The notes under the pieces are model-generated. The model ran no database searches, was not told the origin of the DNA, and worked only from the letters and a program-made list of their open reading frames with translations. Position numbers and translations under genes: made by a program. Positions 12,131 through 20,743 of a DNA stretch of 64,000 bases are shown piece after piece (position 1 is the first letter of the stretch; every line of letters begins with the position of its first letter). The DNA comes from CAVQJU01 sp963754955 (GTDB taxonomy: Bacteria > Acidobacteriota > Vicinamibacteria > Vicinamibacterales > CAVVIG01): assembly GCA_963754955.1 (NCBI GenBank), contig CAVWHY010000004.1, positions 1 to 64,000 on the forward strand. The letters run 5' to 3'.

Positions 12131-14140
12131 TCACCGTTCGAGCGACGCGGTGATGCGATTGGGCTCGGTCGCGCTCACCTCGACCGACGACGACCACGGC
12201 CGGTACCCCTCGAGCGTGATGCGTACGCTGTGCGCGCCGACCCTGACCAGCGGGAACGTGAGCGGCGTCGTCCCCACCTGGCGGCCATCGAGGAATACCA
12301 CGGCGCCCGACGGCTTCGATTCGATCGCGAGCGGCACTTCGGTCCGCGCCGGCGCAGCCGGCGGCGTCCTGACCATCGGCACCGTCAACGTGACGGACGG
12401 CTGCGACGCGGTGATGACGATCCGGCGCTCCACGGTTGTGTAGCCGTCGCGCACGAGACGCACCTGGTGCTCGCCACGCGCGAGATCCCGGACCGTGGCC
12501 GGCGTCTCGCCCCCGCCGTGACCGTCGACGAAAACGCGCGCGCCCGGCGGCGTCGAACGCACCAGCACGCGCCCGGCGAAGAGCGGCGCCACTGGCGGCG
12601 TGGGCCGTGCGGGGGCCGGGACCGGTGTCGTACCCGGCGCGCCCCTGGGCGGCAGGGGCCGCGACTCGATCGCGCCGCTTCCGGGCTCCCGCACGACTGG
12701 CGGCGGGGCCGTGGTGGGAGCCGGCGCGGCGTTCTCAGGCGGCGCAAGGGCCGCGACGGCAACAGGACGGTCGCGAATGGCAACGGCGTAACCCGCGCCG
12801 AACCCGAGCGCTGCGCCCACGAGAGCGGCCAGCGCGAGCGGCCAGACGAGCGACAGGCTTGACGCCTCGGCGGCTGGAGCCGACGACAGCAAACTTCCCT
12901 GCACGTACAGAGGTTCGACGGATCCGCGAGGGCCATCGGGTTCCAGAGGTCCCAGAGGTCCACCCGTCTCAAGCGGTTCTCGGGTGGCGACAGGTTCACG
13001 GGATTCGAAAGGTCCGCTGGGCTCAAGAGGATCATCGGGGACCAGGGGTCCGCCCGGCCGAACCGGTTCCCCGAGTTCGAGAGGCGTGGCGCGTTCAGTC
13101 GTGCCGATTTCAACCGGCGCATCCGTTTCGAGGGCGTTTTGAAGAACGGCTTCGACTTCAGCACCCACCCCGAGATCGCGCGCCGGCTCGGTCGCGCGCA
13201 TCGCCAACTCAGCGGCCTCGTTCTGTTCGAGCGGCAACAGCGGCTCGGCAGCCGGCCGCGGTGCCGTGTTCCGTCGCGCCATGCGGCTCACCTTGGCAGG
13301 CCGGCCTTCGAAGGCTCCGGCGAGCGCTCCGGAAAATTCCCGCGCGGTGCCGAACCGATCGGCCATGTCGTCGGCGAGCGCGCGGCCGAACACATCGTGT
13401 AACGCCGGCAGATGACCGCCGTGCGCGTCGGTGATGCCCTCGACGGCCTGAGCGCCGGTCCCGGACAGGCGGCGGCCCCACAACAGCTCATATGCGATGG
13501 CCGCGAGGCTGAAGACATCCGCGCGCCGGTCCCACGCGGTACCGCCGATGCGTTCCGGCGCGGTATACGGGCGGCGAACCGGCGCCGGTACGCCGACCCT
13601 GTCGAGCGCGCGCGTGATGCCCAGACCCACCAGGCGAAAATCGTCCGGTGACAGCAGCACGTCGCGCGGGTGCAGCGACCCGTGGACGATCTGGCGGTCG
13701 GCGGCATAGTCCAGGGCATCCGCGAGCCGGGCCACGATGCTCAGCGCGTCGGCCACCGGCGGCGCGCCGCCCTCGCGGATCACGACGTCGAGCGACTCCG
13801 CCGTGACGTAGTCCTGCGCGAGATACGCGGTGACGCCTTCGATACCCGCGGCCCGCGGCGCCGCCATGACGGGATGGTCGAGTTCCGCCGCGATCAGCTG
13901 TTCGAGTTCGCCGACGAGCTGGTGCACGCGATCGGGCGGAAGGTCGAGGCGGAAGAGCTTGATGGCGACGAGCCGATCGCGATCCGGTTCGTACGCACGG
14001 AACACCGGGCCCAACGCACCTGCACCGATCTGATGAAGCACGCGAAATGGACCGAAGGCATCGGGGGACGTAGAGCCGACAGCTTCCGTGTGCAGTGATG
14101 ACTCCTCAGAGGAAGGCGCTTCATGGTAACACTGATCCAT
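12131..14140 (-). CDS. Membrane pseudokinase with two C-terminal PEGA domains
   Basis: Protein-kinase fold at about residues 30-280 without the catalytic residues. The ATP-lysine is kept (LVAIKLF, K61) and so is the APE motif (YTAPERIGG). The HRD loop reads HGSLHPRD (Asp replaced by Ser155) and the DFG position reads GLG (172-174). A tripeptide xxP linker spans about 357-410, followed by one membrane helix (about 431-455) and two PEGA domains (STPPGARVFVDG and SKPSGAVVFLDG). PEGA domains are extracytoplasmic beta modules of surface proteins, so this is probably a signalling or scaffolding protein across the inner membrane. The start is set at the ATG at 14140. The frame is uninterrupted, so residue loss is not an artefact. 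It leads the carAB block and diverges from bshC. Confidence 0.88.
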   Translation of the reverse strand: MDQCYHEAPSSEESSLHTEAVGSTSPDAFGPFRVLHQIGAGALGPVFRAYEPDRDRLVAIKLFRLDLPPDRVHQLVGELEQLIAAELDHPVMAAPRAAGIEGVTAYLAQDYVTAESLDVVIREGGAPPVADALSIVARLADALDYAADRQIVHGSLHPRDVLLSPDDFRLVGLGITRALDRVGVPAPVRRPYTAPERIGGTAWDRRADVFSLAAIAYELLWGRRLSGTGAQAVEGITDAHGGHLPALHDVFGRALADDMADRFGTAREFSGALAGAFEGRPAKVSRMARRNTAPRPAAEPLLPLEQNEAAELAMRATEPARDLGVGAEVEAVLQNALETDAPVEIGTTERATPLELGEPVRPGGPLVPDDPLEPSGPFESREPVATREPLETGGPLGPLEPDGPRGSVEPLYVQGSLLSSAPAAEASSLSLVWPLALAALVGAALGFGAGYAVAIRDRPVAVAALAPPENAAPAPTTAPPPVVREPGSGAIESRPLPPRGAPGTTPVPAPARPTPPVAPLFAGRVLVRSTPPGARVFVDGHGGGETPATVRDLARGEHQVRLVRDGYTTVERRIVITASQPSVTLTVPMVRTPPAAPARTEVPLAIESKPSGAVVFLDGRQVGTTPLTFPLVRVGAHSVRITLEGYRPWSSSVEVSATEPNRITASLER
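12905..13075. repeat. In-frame period-9 minisatellite in the pseudokinase gene
   Basis: Degenerate nine-base units containing GGTTC or GGTCC (for example GGTCCCAGA) encode the xxP tripeptides GEP, VRP, GGP, LVP, DDP, LEP and so on in the linker. The word and period match the intergenic GGTCC islands at 24392-24437, 34434-34491 and 51597-51697. Confidence 0.65.
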
Positions 14141-14168
14141 GACGCCGATCGTGTAAAGTAGGTCTTCG

Positions 14169-15839
14169 GTGCAGGCAAACCCGACAACCGCCACTCCCCA
14201 GACAGGTGAACCGACAACCGCGCGCATGGGCGTCGATCTGCGCCGTTTCCCCTGGGTGAAGCGGCTCGCCGCCGACTACGCCTTCGCCTTCGGCGGCCTC
14301 GCGCCGTTTTTCTCGGGCGATCCCAAAGACGAGTCGGCGTGGACGGCCGCGATCGCCCGCGCCCAGGCGCATCCACGCGATCGTCAGCGGCTGGCGAGCG
14401 CCCTCGGCGAACAGCAGCGGCGCCGCGGCGCGCCTGCGCGGGCCCGCGAGGCAGCCGAACGTCTCGGCGACGCGACCACCGTCGCGGTGCTGACGGGCCA
14501 GCAGGCCGGTCTCTTCGGCGGGCCTGTCTACAGCCTGCTCAAAGCCATCACGGCGCTCAAGCTCGCCGACGATGTCACGCGGCGGCACGGGGTGCCCGCC
14601 GTGGCGGTCTTCTGGATCGAAGCCGAAGACCATGACTGGGACGAAGTGCGTTCGTGCACCGTCCTCACCGCCGACCTGGAGTCCCGGACGATCGCCCTGC
14701 CCGAGCGCCCGGCCGGCGATCCCGTCCCGGTCGCGTCCATCGCCCTCGACGATCACATCGCCGCCGCTCTCGCGGAGCTCGAACAGACGCTGCCGGCCAC
14801 GGAGTTTCGCGACGGGCTGCTGGCCGATCTCCGCGCCGCCTACCAGCCGGGTGCCGGCATGGCCGAGGCGTTCGGACGATGGATGGAGCGTGTGCTGGGC
14901 GAACGCGGGCTCGTCGTCTACGACGCGTCGGATCCGGCCACCAAGCCGGCGGTCGGCCAGGTGTTCGCGCGCGAGTTGTCGACGGCCGGCCAGACGGCGA
15001 TGGCCGCATCGAAGGCCGGCGCGGATCTCGCGGCGCACGGATATCACGCGCAGGTGCAGGCCGCCGACGGCAGTCCGGCGCTGTTCCGGCTTGATGAGTC
15101 GCGGCGCCCGATCCGGCAGCAGGACGGTCAGCTGGTGATCGGAGAAACGAGCTACGCGCCGGCGGCGCTCGCCACGGAAGCGGGCGAGCGGCCGGCAGGA
15201 TTCAGCCCGAGCGTGCTGCTCCGGCCCGTCGTCCAGGACGCGCTCTTCCCGACGATCTGTTATGTCGCCGGGCCGAGCGAACTGGCGTACCTCGGCCAGC
15301 TTCGCGGCGTGTACGAACATTTCGGCGTGCCGATGCCGCTCATCTATCCTCGGGCCACGGCGACGCTGGTCGATTCGGCCGCCGCGCGTTTCCTCACCAA
15401 GTATCAGTTCCCGCTCGAGGCGCTGCAGCCCCAGGACGAAGGCGGCCTGAACGAGCTGCTCAAGACTCAAATTCCCCCCGACGTGGATGCGGCGTTTGCC
15501 GCCGCCGGTGCCGCGCTCGAGAGCCACATGCAGCGCGTCGTCGACGCCCTCCTGACGCTCGACCCCACGCTCGAAGGGGCGGCGCGGAACACCACCGGGA
15601 AGATCCAACACGATCTGGAGAACCTCCACGGCAAGACGATTCAGGCGGCGAAGCGAAAAAACGACACGCTCCGCCGGCAGTTTCTCCGCACGCGCGCGCT
15701 TGCCTTCCCCAACGGGCACGCGCAGGAACGCTCCGTCGGTTTCGTCTGGTTCCTGAACCAGTACGGGCCGGCCCTCGTCGAACGGCTCTGGGACGCCCTG
15801 CCCATTGAGATGGGACAGCATTGGGTGATCACGATCTGA
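14169..15839 (+). CDS. bshC: Bacillithiol biosynthesis cysteine-adding enzyme BshC
   Basis: Putative last enzyme of bacillithiol synthesis, adding cysteine to glucosaminyl-malate. Family blocks visible are LTGQQAGLFGGPVYSLLKAI, FWIEAEDHDWDEV, FSPSVLLRPVVQDALFP and TICYVAGPSELAYLGQL, with a coiled-coil C-terminal part. The length fits BshC (about 540 aa). The start may be the GTG at 14169 or the ATG at 14226. The GTG has a TAAAGT -10-like box ten bases upstream, which would make it nearly leaderless. bshA and bshB are not in the window. The 3' end overlaps the penicillin-binding protein start. Confidence 0.92.
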   Translation: MQANPTTATPQTGEPTTARMGVDLRRFPWVKRLAADYAFAFGGLAPFFSGDPKDESAWTAAIARAQAHPRDRQRLASALGEQQRRRGAPARAREAAERLGDATTVAVLTGQQAGLFGGPVYSLLKAITALKLADDVTRRHGVPAVAVFWIEAEDHDWDEVRSCTVLTADLESRTIALPERPAGDPVPVASIALDDHIAAALAELEQTLPATEFRDGLLADLRAAYQPGAGMAEAFGRWMERVLGERGLVVYDASDPATKPAVGQVFARELSTAGQTAMAASKAGADLAAHGYHAQVQAADGSPALFRLDESRRPIRQQDGQLVIGETSYAPAALATEAGERPAGFSPSVLLRPVVQDALFPTICYVAGPSELAYLGQLRGVYEHFGVPMPLIYPRATATLVDSAAARFLTKYQFPLEALQPQDEGGLNELLKTQIPPDVDAAFAAAGAALESHMQRVVDALLTLDPTLEGAARNTTGKIQHDLENLHGKTIQAAKRKNDTLRRQFLRTRALAFPNGHAQERSVGFVWFLNQYGPALVERLWDALPIEMGQHWVITI

Positions 15840-18259
15840 AAACGCCACGACGCGCGCCTGCGCGCGGCCGGACGAGGGCCGCCGGAGGCGCCGGATCGGC
15901 CGGTCCGCGCCGCCTCGTCCGGATCAAGATTTCAACGTGGTGGCGCAAGCCGTGGGTCCGCGTGGCGGCCGGCGCGCTCATCGCGTGCGTCGCGGGGTTG
16001 TGCGTCGCGACCACGTATTACTACGTCAGCTTCGCCCGGCTCATCGATCAACGGCTGCACGGCGAGCGCGACCGCGTGCTCCCGCGCGTGCTGGCGCGTC
16101 CGCTGGAGCTCCGGCGCGGGCAGTCGATGAACAACCGGGAGCTCGTCGACCGGCTCAACGAGCTCGGATACGCGGAGCGGAGCGCCCTCGAGAAACCCGG
16201 CGAGTTCATCCTCGGCGACGGCACGGTTTCGATCCTGCCGCGCGGCGCGACTTCCCGCGGCGAGATCGTCCGCGTGGGATTCGATCGGCGCCCGGCGGGC
16301 GGCAAGACCGCGCGGCGTCCGGTGCGCGTGTCCGACCACGTCGTTCGACTCGAGCGCGGCCCGCGCGAAACGGATCGGCTGACGCTCGACGCGCCGGTCC
16401 TCGCCTCGATCAGCCCCGGCGAACGCGAGAAACGCCGCCCGGTCGCACTGTCCGCCATTCAGCCCCGCATGGTGCAGGCCGTGCTGTCGATCGAGGATCG
16501 CCGCTTCTACGAGCATCCGGGAATCGATCCGATCGGCATGGGCGGCGCGGTGCTCTCGTACGCGACGGGCCGCCGCAACCGGATGGCCGGCGCCAGCACC
16601 ATCACACAGCAGCTGGTGCGCAATGTCTTCCTGCCGAAGTTCGACGGCATGACGCTCGAGTCGGCGCGCGCGCGATCGGGGCGCCGCAAGGTGCTCGAAA
16701 TCTTCGTCTCGATCATCCTTACGATCAAGGCGTCGAAGGAAGAGATCCTCGAGATGTATCTCAACGACGTCCCGCTCGGCCAGCGCGGGTCGTTTGCGAT
16801 CATGGGCGTCAGTGAAGCGTCGCGGCTGTTCTTCGGGAAAGACGTCAGCAACGTCTCGCTGGCGGAAGCGGCGACGATCGCCGGCGTGATCCAGTCGCCG
16901 TCGGCGCTCTCGCCGTTCAACAACCCGGAACGCTGCCGCGAGCGCCGCAACGTCGTGCTGACGGCGATGTCGGACGCCGGCTACATCGAGGCGGTCGCCG
17001 CGGAACGTGCGTCCGCCGAGCCACTCTCCGTCGTCCAGCGCGCGCTCGAGGCCGAGGCGCCGTATTTCGTCGACTACGTCGGGCAACTGCTCGACGAGCA
17101 GTACCCCGGGCTGACGACCACAACGGACAAGGCGGTCGACGTCTACACGACGCTCGACCTGCACCTGCAGCGCGTGGCGCAGGATGCGGTCCGCAACGGC
17201 CTGACCAAGGTCGATCAGCTGCTGTCGAAGCGCAAGCGCAAGGGCAAGGCGGAGGCCGCGCTCATCGCGGTCGATCCGCGCACGGGTGAAGTCCTCGCGT
17301 TCGTTGGCGGGCGTTCGTACAACCAGTCACAGTACGACCGCGTCGTGCTGTCGCGCCGGCAGCCGGGCTCCGTGTTCAAGCCGTTCGTCTACCTCGCGGC
17401 GTTCGAGCAGGCGGCGGCCCAGGGCCGCACCGACGTCACGCCGGCGTCCATCGCGCTCGACGAGCCGGAGACCTTCGAGTTCGACGATCAGGTCTGGACG
17501 CCGGAGAACTACGAGAAGACGTACGACGGGCCGATTACGTTCCGTCACGCGCTGGCGCATTCGCGCAACCTCGCCACGATTCACGTCGCGCAGGCGGCCG
17601 GGTACGATCGCGTCGCAGCGCTCTGGAAGAAGCTCGGCGTCGGCAATGCGCCGAAAGCGTACCCGTCGATCGCGCTCGGCGTGTTCGAGGCGACACCGTT
17701 TGAAATCGCCACCGCGTATACGATCTTTCCGAACATGGGGTTGCTGCGGCCGCTCAAGCACATCCTGTCGATCACGAGCGGCGGGGCCAACCTCACGAAG
17801 AAGCCGTCGGGGAGCGTCCGCGAAATCACGCGGCGTGACACCACATACCTCGTCACCAACATGATGCGCAGCGTGCTCAACGAGGGCACGGCCGCGGGGG
17901 CGCGGGCGGCCGGCTTCACCCTCGACGCCGCCGGCAAGACCGGCACCACCAACGACCTCCGGGACGCCTGGTTCGTCGGCTTCACGCCGGAGCTGCTGAC
18001 GGTCGTGTGGGTGGGCTTCGATGACAATCAGCCCGTCGGGTTGACCGGCGCCCAGGCCGCGCTGCCGATCTGGACCGAGTTCATGACCCGCGCGCTCGCC
18101 GGACGGTCGAGCGAGAAGTTCGAGGCCCCCGGGGGGATCTCGTTCGTGGACATCGACAAAGACACCGGGAAACTCGCGGTGCCCGCCTGTCCCCGCGTCT
18201 TCCGCGAGGCGTTCATCGTTGGCACCGAGCCGACGCAGTCGTGTGAACTGCACCGCTGA
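15821..18259 (+). CDS. Class A penicillin-binding protein (PBP1-type)
   Basis: Bifunctional peptidoglycan synthase anchored in the inner membrane and acting in the periplasm. A basic cytoplasmic tail (about 45 residues) precedes one membrane helix (AAGALIACVAGLCVATTYYY). A PBP1b-like UB2H region follows (LELRRGQSMNNRELVDRLNE). Glycosyltransferase motifs are EDRRFYEHPGIDP near 225 and GASTITQQLVRNVF. Transpeptidase motifs are SVFK near 516, SRN in AHSRNLAT, and KTGTT near 706. About 812 residues, intact. The first codon appears to be TTG at 15821, overlapping bshC by 19 bases. The MrcB subtype is likely but not certain. Confidence 0.94.
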   Translation: MGDHDLKTPRRAPARGRTRAAGGAGSAGPRRLVRIKISTWWRKPWVRVAAGALIACVAGLCVATTYYYVSFARLIDQRLHGERDRVLPRVLARPLELRRGQSMNNRELVDRLNELGYAERSALEKPGEFILGDGTVSILPRGATSRGEIVRVGFDRRPAGGKTARRPVRVSDHVVRLERGPRETDRLTLDAPVLASISPGEREKRRPVALSAIQPRMVQAVLSIEDRRFYEHPGIDPIGMGGAVLSYATGRRNRMAGASTITQQLVRNVFLPKFDGMTLESARARSGRRKVLEIFVSIILTIKASKEEILEMYLNDVPLGQRGSFAIMGVSEASRLFFGKDVSNVSLAEAATIAGVIQSPSALSPFNNPERCRERRNVVLTAMSDAGYIEAVAAERASAEPLSVVQRALEAEAPYFVDYVGQLLDEQYPGLTTTTDKAVDVYTTLDLHLQRVAQDAVRNGLTKVDQLLSKRKRKGKAEAALIAVDPRTGEVLAFVGGRSYNQSQYDRVVLSRRQPGSVFKPFVYLAAFEQAAAQGRTDVTPASIALDEPETFEFDDQVWTPENYEKTYDGPITFRHALAHSRNLATIHVAQAAGYDRVAALWKKLGVGNAPKAYPSIALGVFEATPFEIATAYTIFPNMGLLRPLKHILSITSGGANLTKKPSGSVREITRRDTTYLVTNMMRSVLNEGTAAGARAAGFTLDAAGKTGTTNDLRDAWFVGFTPELLTVVWVGFDDNQPVGLTGAQAALPIWTEFMTRALAGRSSEKFEAPGGISFVDIDKDTGKLAVPACPRVFREAFIVGTEPTQSCELHR

Positions 18260-18262
18260 AGC

Positions 18263-18442
18263 GAACCGTCGGGTGGGCCTGGTGAGGTCGGGTAGGTCTG
18301 GTGGGGCGGGTAGGTCTGGTGGGGCGGGTAGGTCTCGTTGGTCGGGTACGTCTGGTGGGCCGCGCAGGGAATGACAGCGCTCTGCTTACCTCCGTCGCTT
18401 GCCCACCAGACCCACCAGACCCACCCGACCGACCCGACCCAC
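18263..18442. repeat. GGTCTGGTG microrepeat island upstream of xdhC
   Basis: The left arm (about 18271-18360) is built of nine-base units such as GGTCTGGTG and GGGCGGGTA. The right arm (about 18400-18442) has the complementary CCACCAGAC and CCACCCGAC units. The arms can pair across a loop of about 40 bases. It fills the 203-base gap after the penicillin-binding protein gene. No protein-coding potential is apparent, although the frame stays open into xdhC. Confidence 0.8.
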
Positions 18443-18449
18443 CTGCCCG

Positions 18450-18455
18450 TATAAT
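18450..18455 (+). promoter_or_regulatory. -10 box of a near-leaderless xdhC promoter
   Basis: A perfect TATAAT ends seven bases before the xdhC GTG, so transcription should begin at or next to the start codon. It lies immediately after the right arm of the repeat island. There is no clear -35 box. Confidence 0.55.
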
Positions 18456-18462
18456 CGCAGCA

Positions 18463-19305
18463 GTGAATCAAGAGGTGTTCGCGGCTGTGGCCGGGGCGCT
18501 CGACCGGGGCGAGCCGGCTGCCCTTGTGACGATCGTGGCGGCGCGCGGCTCGACACCGCAGCGCGTCGGCGCCAAGATGCTGGTCTTCGCCGACGGCCGC
18601 ATCGTCGGCACGATTGGCGGCGGCTGCTACGAGAACGATGCGTTCTGGAAAGCTCGCGAGGCCATCACCAACCGGCGTCCCGAGCTCGTGCACTACGAGT
18701 TGGACGACGACTTCGCCCAGGAGACCGGGCTGATCTGCGGTGGACAGATGGACGTCTACATCGAGCCAATCGAGCCGTCGCCCGAACTCTACGTCGTGGG
18801 CGCCGGTCACGTCGGCTTTCACCTGGCGCGCGTCGCGCACGAAGTGGGATTCCGCGTCCACGTCGTGGACGACCGCGAGAAGTTCGCCAATCGCGAGCGG
18901 TTTCCGGACGCCGTCGAGATCGTGGTGGAAGACATCCCCGCCTGGATCGGCCGCACCCAGCTTCCCGCCCACGCGTACGCGGTCATCGTGACGCGGGGTC
19001 ACACGAACGACCTCGAAGCGCTGCGGGCGCTCGCGCCGCGCGACCTGCGCTACCTCGGCCTCATCGGCAGCCGCGCCAAGGTGGCGCGGATCTACCATCA
19101 GCTGCTGGCCGACCAGATCGCGCCCGAGACCCTCACACACGTCCACGCCCCCATCGGCCTGGACATCGGCGCCGTCACGCCGCAGGAAATCGCCGTCAGC
19201 ATCCTCGCCGAGCTGATCGCCGTCAAACACGGCAAAGCTCTCGACAAGGACGGCGGCGGCCGCTCGATGAAATGGGAACCACCCAAGCTGGTTGCCAAAG
19301 AATGA
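18463..19305 (+). CDS. xdhC: XdhC/CoxI family molybdenum-enzyme maturation protein
   Basis: Helper that binds molybdenum cofactor and inserts the sulfurated form into xanthine dehydrogenase-family enzymes. The N-terminal XdhC/CoxI domain shows VTIVAARGSTPQRVGAKMLV, GTIGGGCYEND and TGLICGGQMDVYIEP. The C-terminal Rossmann domain shows LYVVGAGHVGFHLARVAHE and RYLGLIGSRAKVARI. The open frame extends 54 codons upstream through repeat DNA, but the family begins at NQEVFAAVAGALDRGEPAAL, so the GTG at 18463 is chosen. No molybdenum hydroxylase lies nearby. The next gene is an amidohydrolase, which suggests purine catabolism. Confidence 0.9.
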   Translation: MNQEVFAAVAGALDRGEPAALVTIVAARGSTPQRVGAKMLVFADGRIVGTIGGGCYENDAFWKAREAITNRRPELVHYELDDDFAQETGLICGGQMDVYIEPIEPSPELYVVGAGHVGFHLARVAHEVGFRVHVVDDREKFANRERFPDAVEIVVEDIPAWIGRTQLPAHAYAVIVTRGHTNDLEALRALAPRDLRYLGLIGSRAKVARIYHQLLADQIAPETLTHVHAPIGLDIGAVTPQEIAVSILAELIAVKHGKALDKDGGGRSMKWEPPKLVAKE

Positions 19306-19306
19306 A

Positions 19307-19379
19307 TCACGAAGACACGAAGCACACGAAGAAGGTCTAGCCTCTCGTGGTCTTCTTCGCGGCCTTCGTGGCTTCGTGA
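19307..19379. repeat. CACGAAG hairpin between xdhC and the amidohydrolase gene
   Basis: Arms at 19307-19334 and 19352-19379 carry three CACGAAG words each in opposite orientation, with a 17-base loop. It starts directly after the xdhC stop codon and ends five bases before the next start codon. Confidence 0.85.
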
Positions 19380-19384
19380 TGTAG

Positions 19385-20713
19385 ATGTCCTCCCTTCTCA
19401 TCCGCGGCGGTGTCGTGGTCACGATGAACGACGCGTTCGACATCGTGCAGGGCGACGTCTCGATCCGCGATGGCCGGATCGCCGCGATCAATCGCGGCGT
19501 GACGGCGGATCCCCATGACACGATCATCGACGCGCACGGCGGCTGGGTGCTGCCCGGCTTCGTTCAGACGCACGTCCACCTCTGCCAGACGCTGTTCCGA
19601 GGCTCTGCGGACGACCTGAGCCTGATGGACTGGGTGCGCACGCGCATCTGGCCGATGGAAGCGGCGCACACACCCTCGACGCTTCGAGCGGCCGCGCGGA
19701 TCGGCATCGCGGAGCTGCTCGCTTCGGGTACCACCACCGTGCTGACGATGGAGACCGTGCACGAGACGGACGTGGTGTTCGAGGCCGCGGCGGAAGCAGG
19801 CATCCGCGCCACCATCGGCAAGTGCATGATGGACTCGGGCGACGATGTCCCCGCGCGGATGCGCGAGCAGACGAACGCGTCGATCGACGAGAGCGTAGCG
19901 CTCGGCAAACGGTGGGATGGCGCCGCGGGAGGTCGGCTGCACGCCGCGTTCGCGCCGCGCTTCGCCGTCTCGTGCTCGCCCGCGCTGCTCGAGGCCGTGG
20001 CCAGCCTGTCGGACGCGCACCACACGCTCGTGCACACGCACGCCTCCGAATCGCGCGACGAGATCGCGATCGTGCGGCAGCTATCGGGCGGCGTGTCGAA
20101 CATCGAGTACCTCGCGAGGCTGCGGCTGGCGTCGCCGCGCCTGTGCTGCGCCCACTGCGTCTGGGTGGACGGGCGCGAGCAGGCGTTGCTCGCCGAGCAC
20201 GGGGTCAACGTCTTGCACTGCCCGAGCTCCAACCTGAAGCTGGGTTCCGGCGTCGCGCCGGTGGCCGCCATGCGGACGCGCGGGATCAACGTATCGCTCG
20301 GCGCCGACGGCGCCGCCTGCAACAACCACCTCGACATGTTCACCGAGATGCGGCTGGCCGCGCTGCTGCAGTCGGCGACGGCCCATCCCGGCGCGCTGAC
20401 GGCGCGCGATGCGCTCCTCATGGCGACACGCGCGGGCGCGCGAGCGCTGGGACTCGACGGTGACATCGGCTCGATCGAGCGCGGCAAACGGGCGGATGTG
20501 ATCGTGATCGACCGCGAGCCGCCGCACCTCGTGCCCGCGCCGGACCCCTACTCGACGATCGTCTACGCCGCGCGCGCGTCCGACGTGCGCGCGACCATCG
20601 TGGATGGCGAGGTGCTCGTGCGCGAGGGACGGGCGGTGCGGACGGACGCCGCCGCCATCACGGCCGAGGCGCGCGCGGCCGCGCGGGAGCTCGCGGCGCG
20701 CGCCAGTGTATAA
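19385..20713 (+). CDS. Amidohydrolase, nucleobase/adenosine deaminase-like
   Basis: Metal-dependent deaminase of the SsnA/MtaD/TrzN branch of the amidohydrolase superfamily. Metal ligands are visible in GFVQTHVHLCQTLFRG, HTHASESRDE and SLGADGAACNN, with the conserved HCPSSNLKLGSG segment. The C-terminal strand returns to the composite beta domain (GSIERGKRADVIVID). 442 residues, normal length. The substrate could be S-adenosylhomocysteine, adenosine, guanine or 8-oxoguanine. XdhC next door favours a purine, but sequence alone does not decide. It is separated from xdhC only by a repeat hairpin. Confidence 0.85.
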   Translation: MSSLLIRGGVVVTMNDAFDIVQGDVSIRDGRIAAINRGVTADPHDTIIDAHGGWVLPGFVQTHVHLCQTLFRGSADDLSLMDWVRTRIWPMEAAHTPSTLRAAARIGIAELLASGTTTVLTMETVHETDVVFEAAAEAGIRATIGKCMMDSGDDVPARMREQTNASIDESVALGKRWDGAAGGRLHAAFAPRFAVSCSPALLEAVASLSDAHHTLVHTHASESRDEIAIVRQLSGGVSNIEYLARLRLASPRLCCAHCVWVDGREQALLAEHGVNVLHCPSSNLKLGSGVAPVAAMRTRGINVSLGADGAACNNHLDMFTEMRLAALLQSATAHPGALTARDALLMATRAGARALGLDGDIGSIERGKRADVIVIDREPPHLVPAPDPYSTIVYAARASDVRATIVDGEVLVREGRAVRTDAAAITAEARAAARELAARASV

Positions 20714-20743
20714 TGTTTGGCAGTCTCTGAGCGCGAGTGCTAA
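20709..20743 (+). promoter_or_regulatory. hrcA promoter with CIRCE operator
   Basis: TATAAT at 20709-20714 is followed by a CIRCE-type operator, TTGGCAGTC-N9-GAGTGCTAA (20717-20743). The right arm is a perfect match to the consensus and the left arm matches at 7 of 9. The operator covers the expected transcription start and touches the hrcA ATG. HrcA binds CIRCE, so this block should be self-repressed and released by heat stress. Confidence 0.85.

Noticed and set aside
18263..18442. Possible CRISPR array
   Set aside because: Units are only nine bases long and tandem, with no spacers and no cas genes nearby. The inverted arms point to a hairpin. The same argument removes 47239-47336.
18301..18462. 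A 54-residue N-terminal extension of XdhC
   Set aside because: The extension is Gly/Val/Arg then Pro/Asp low-complexity peptide translated from the repeat island, upstream of the -10 box.
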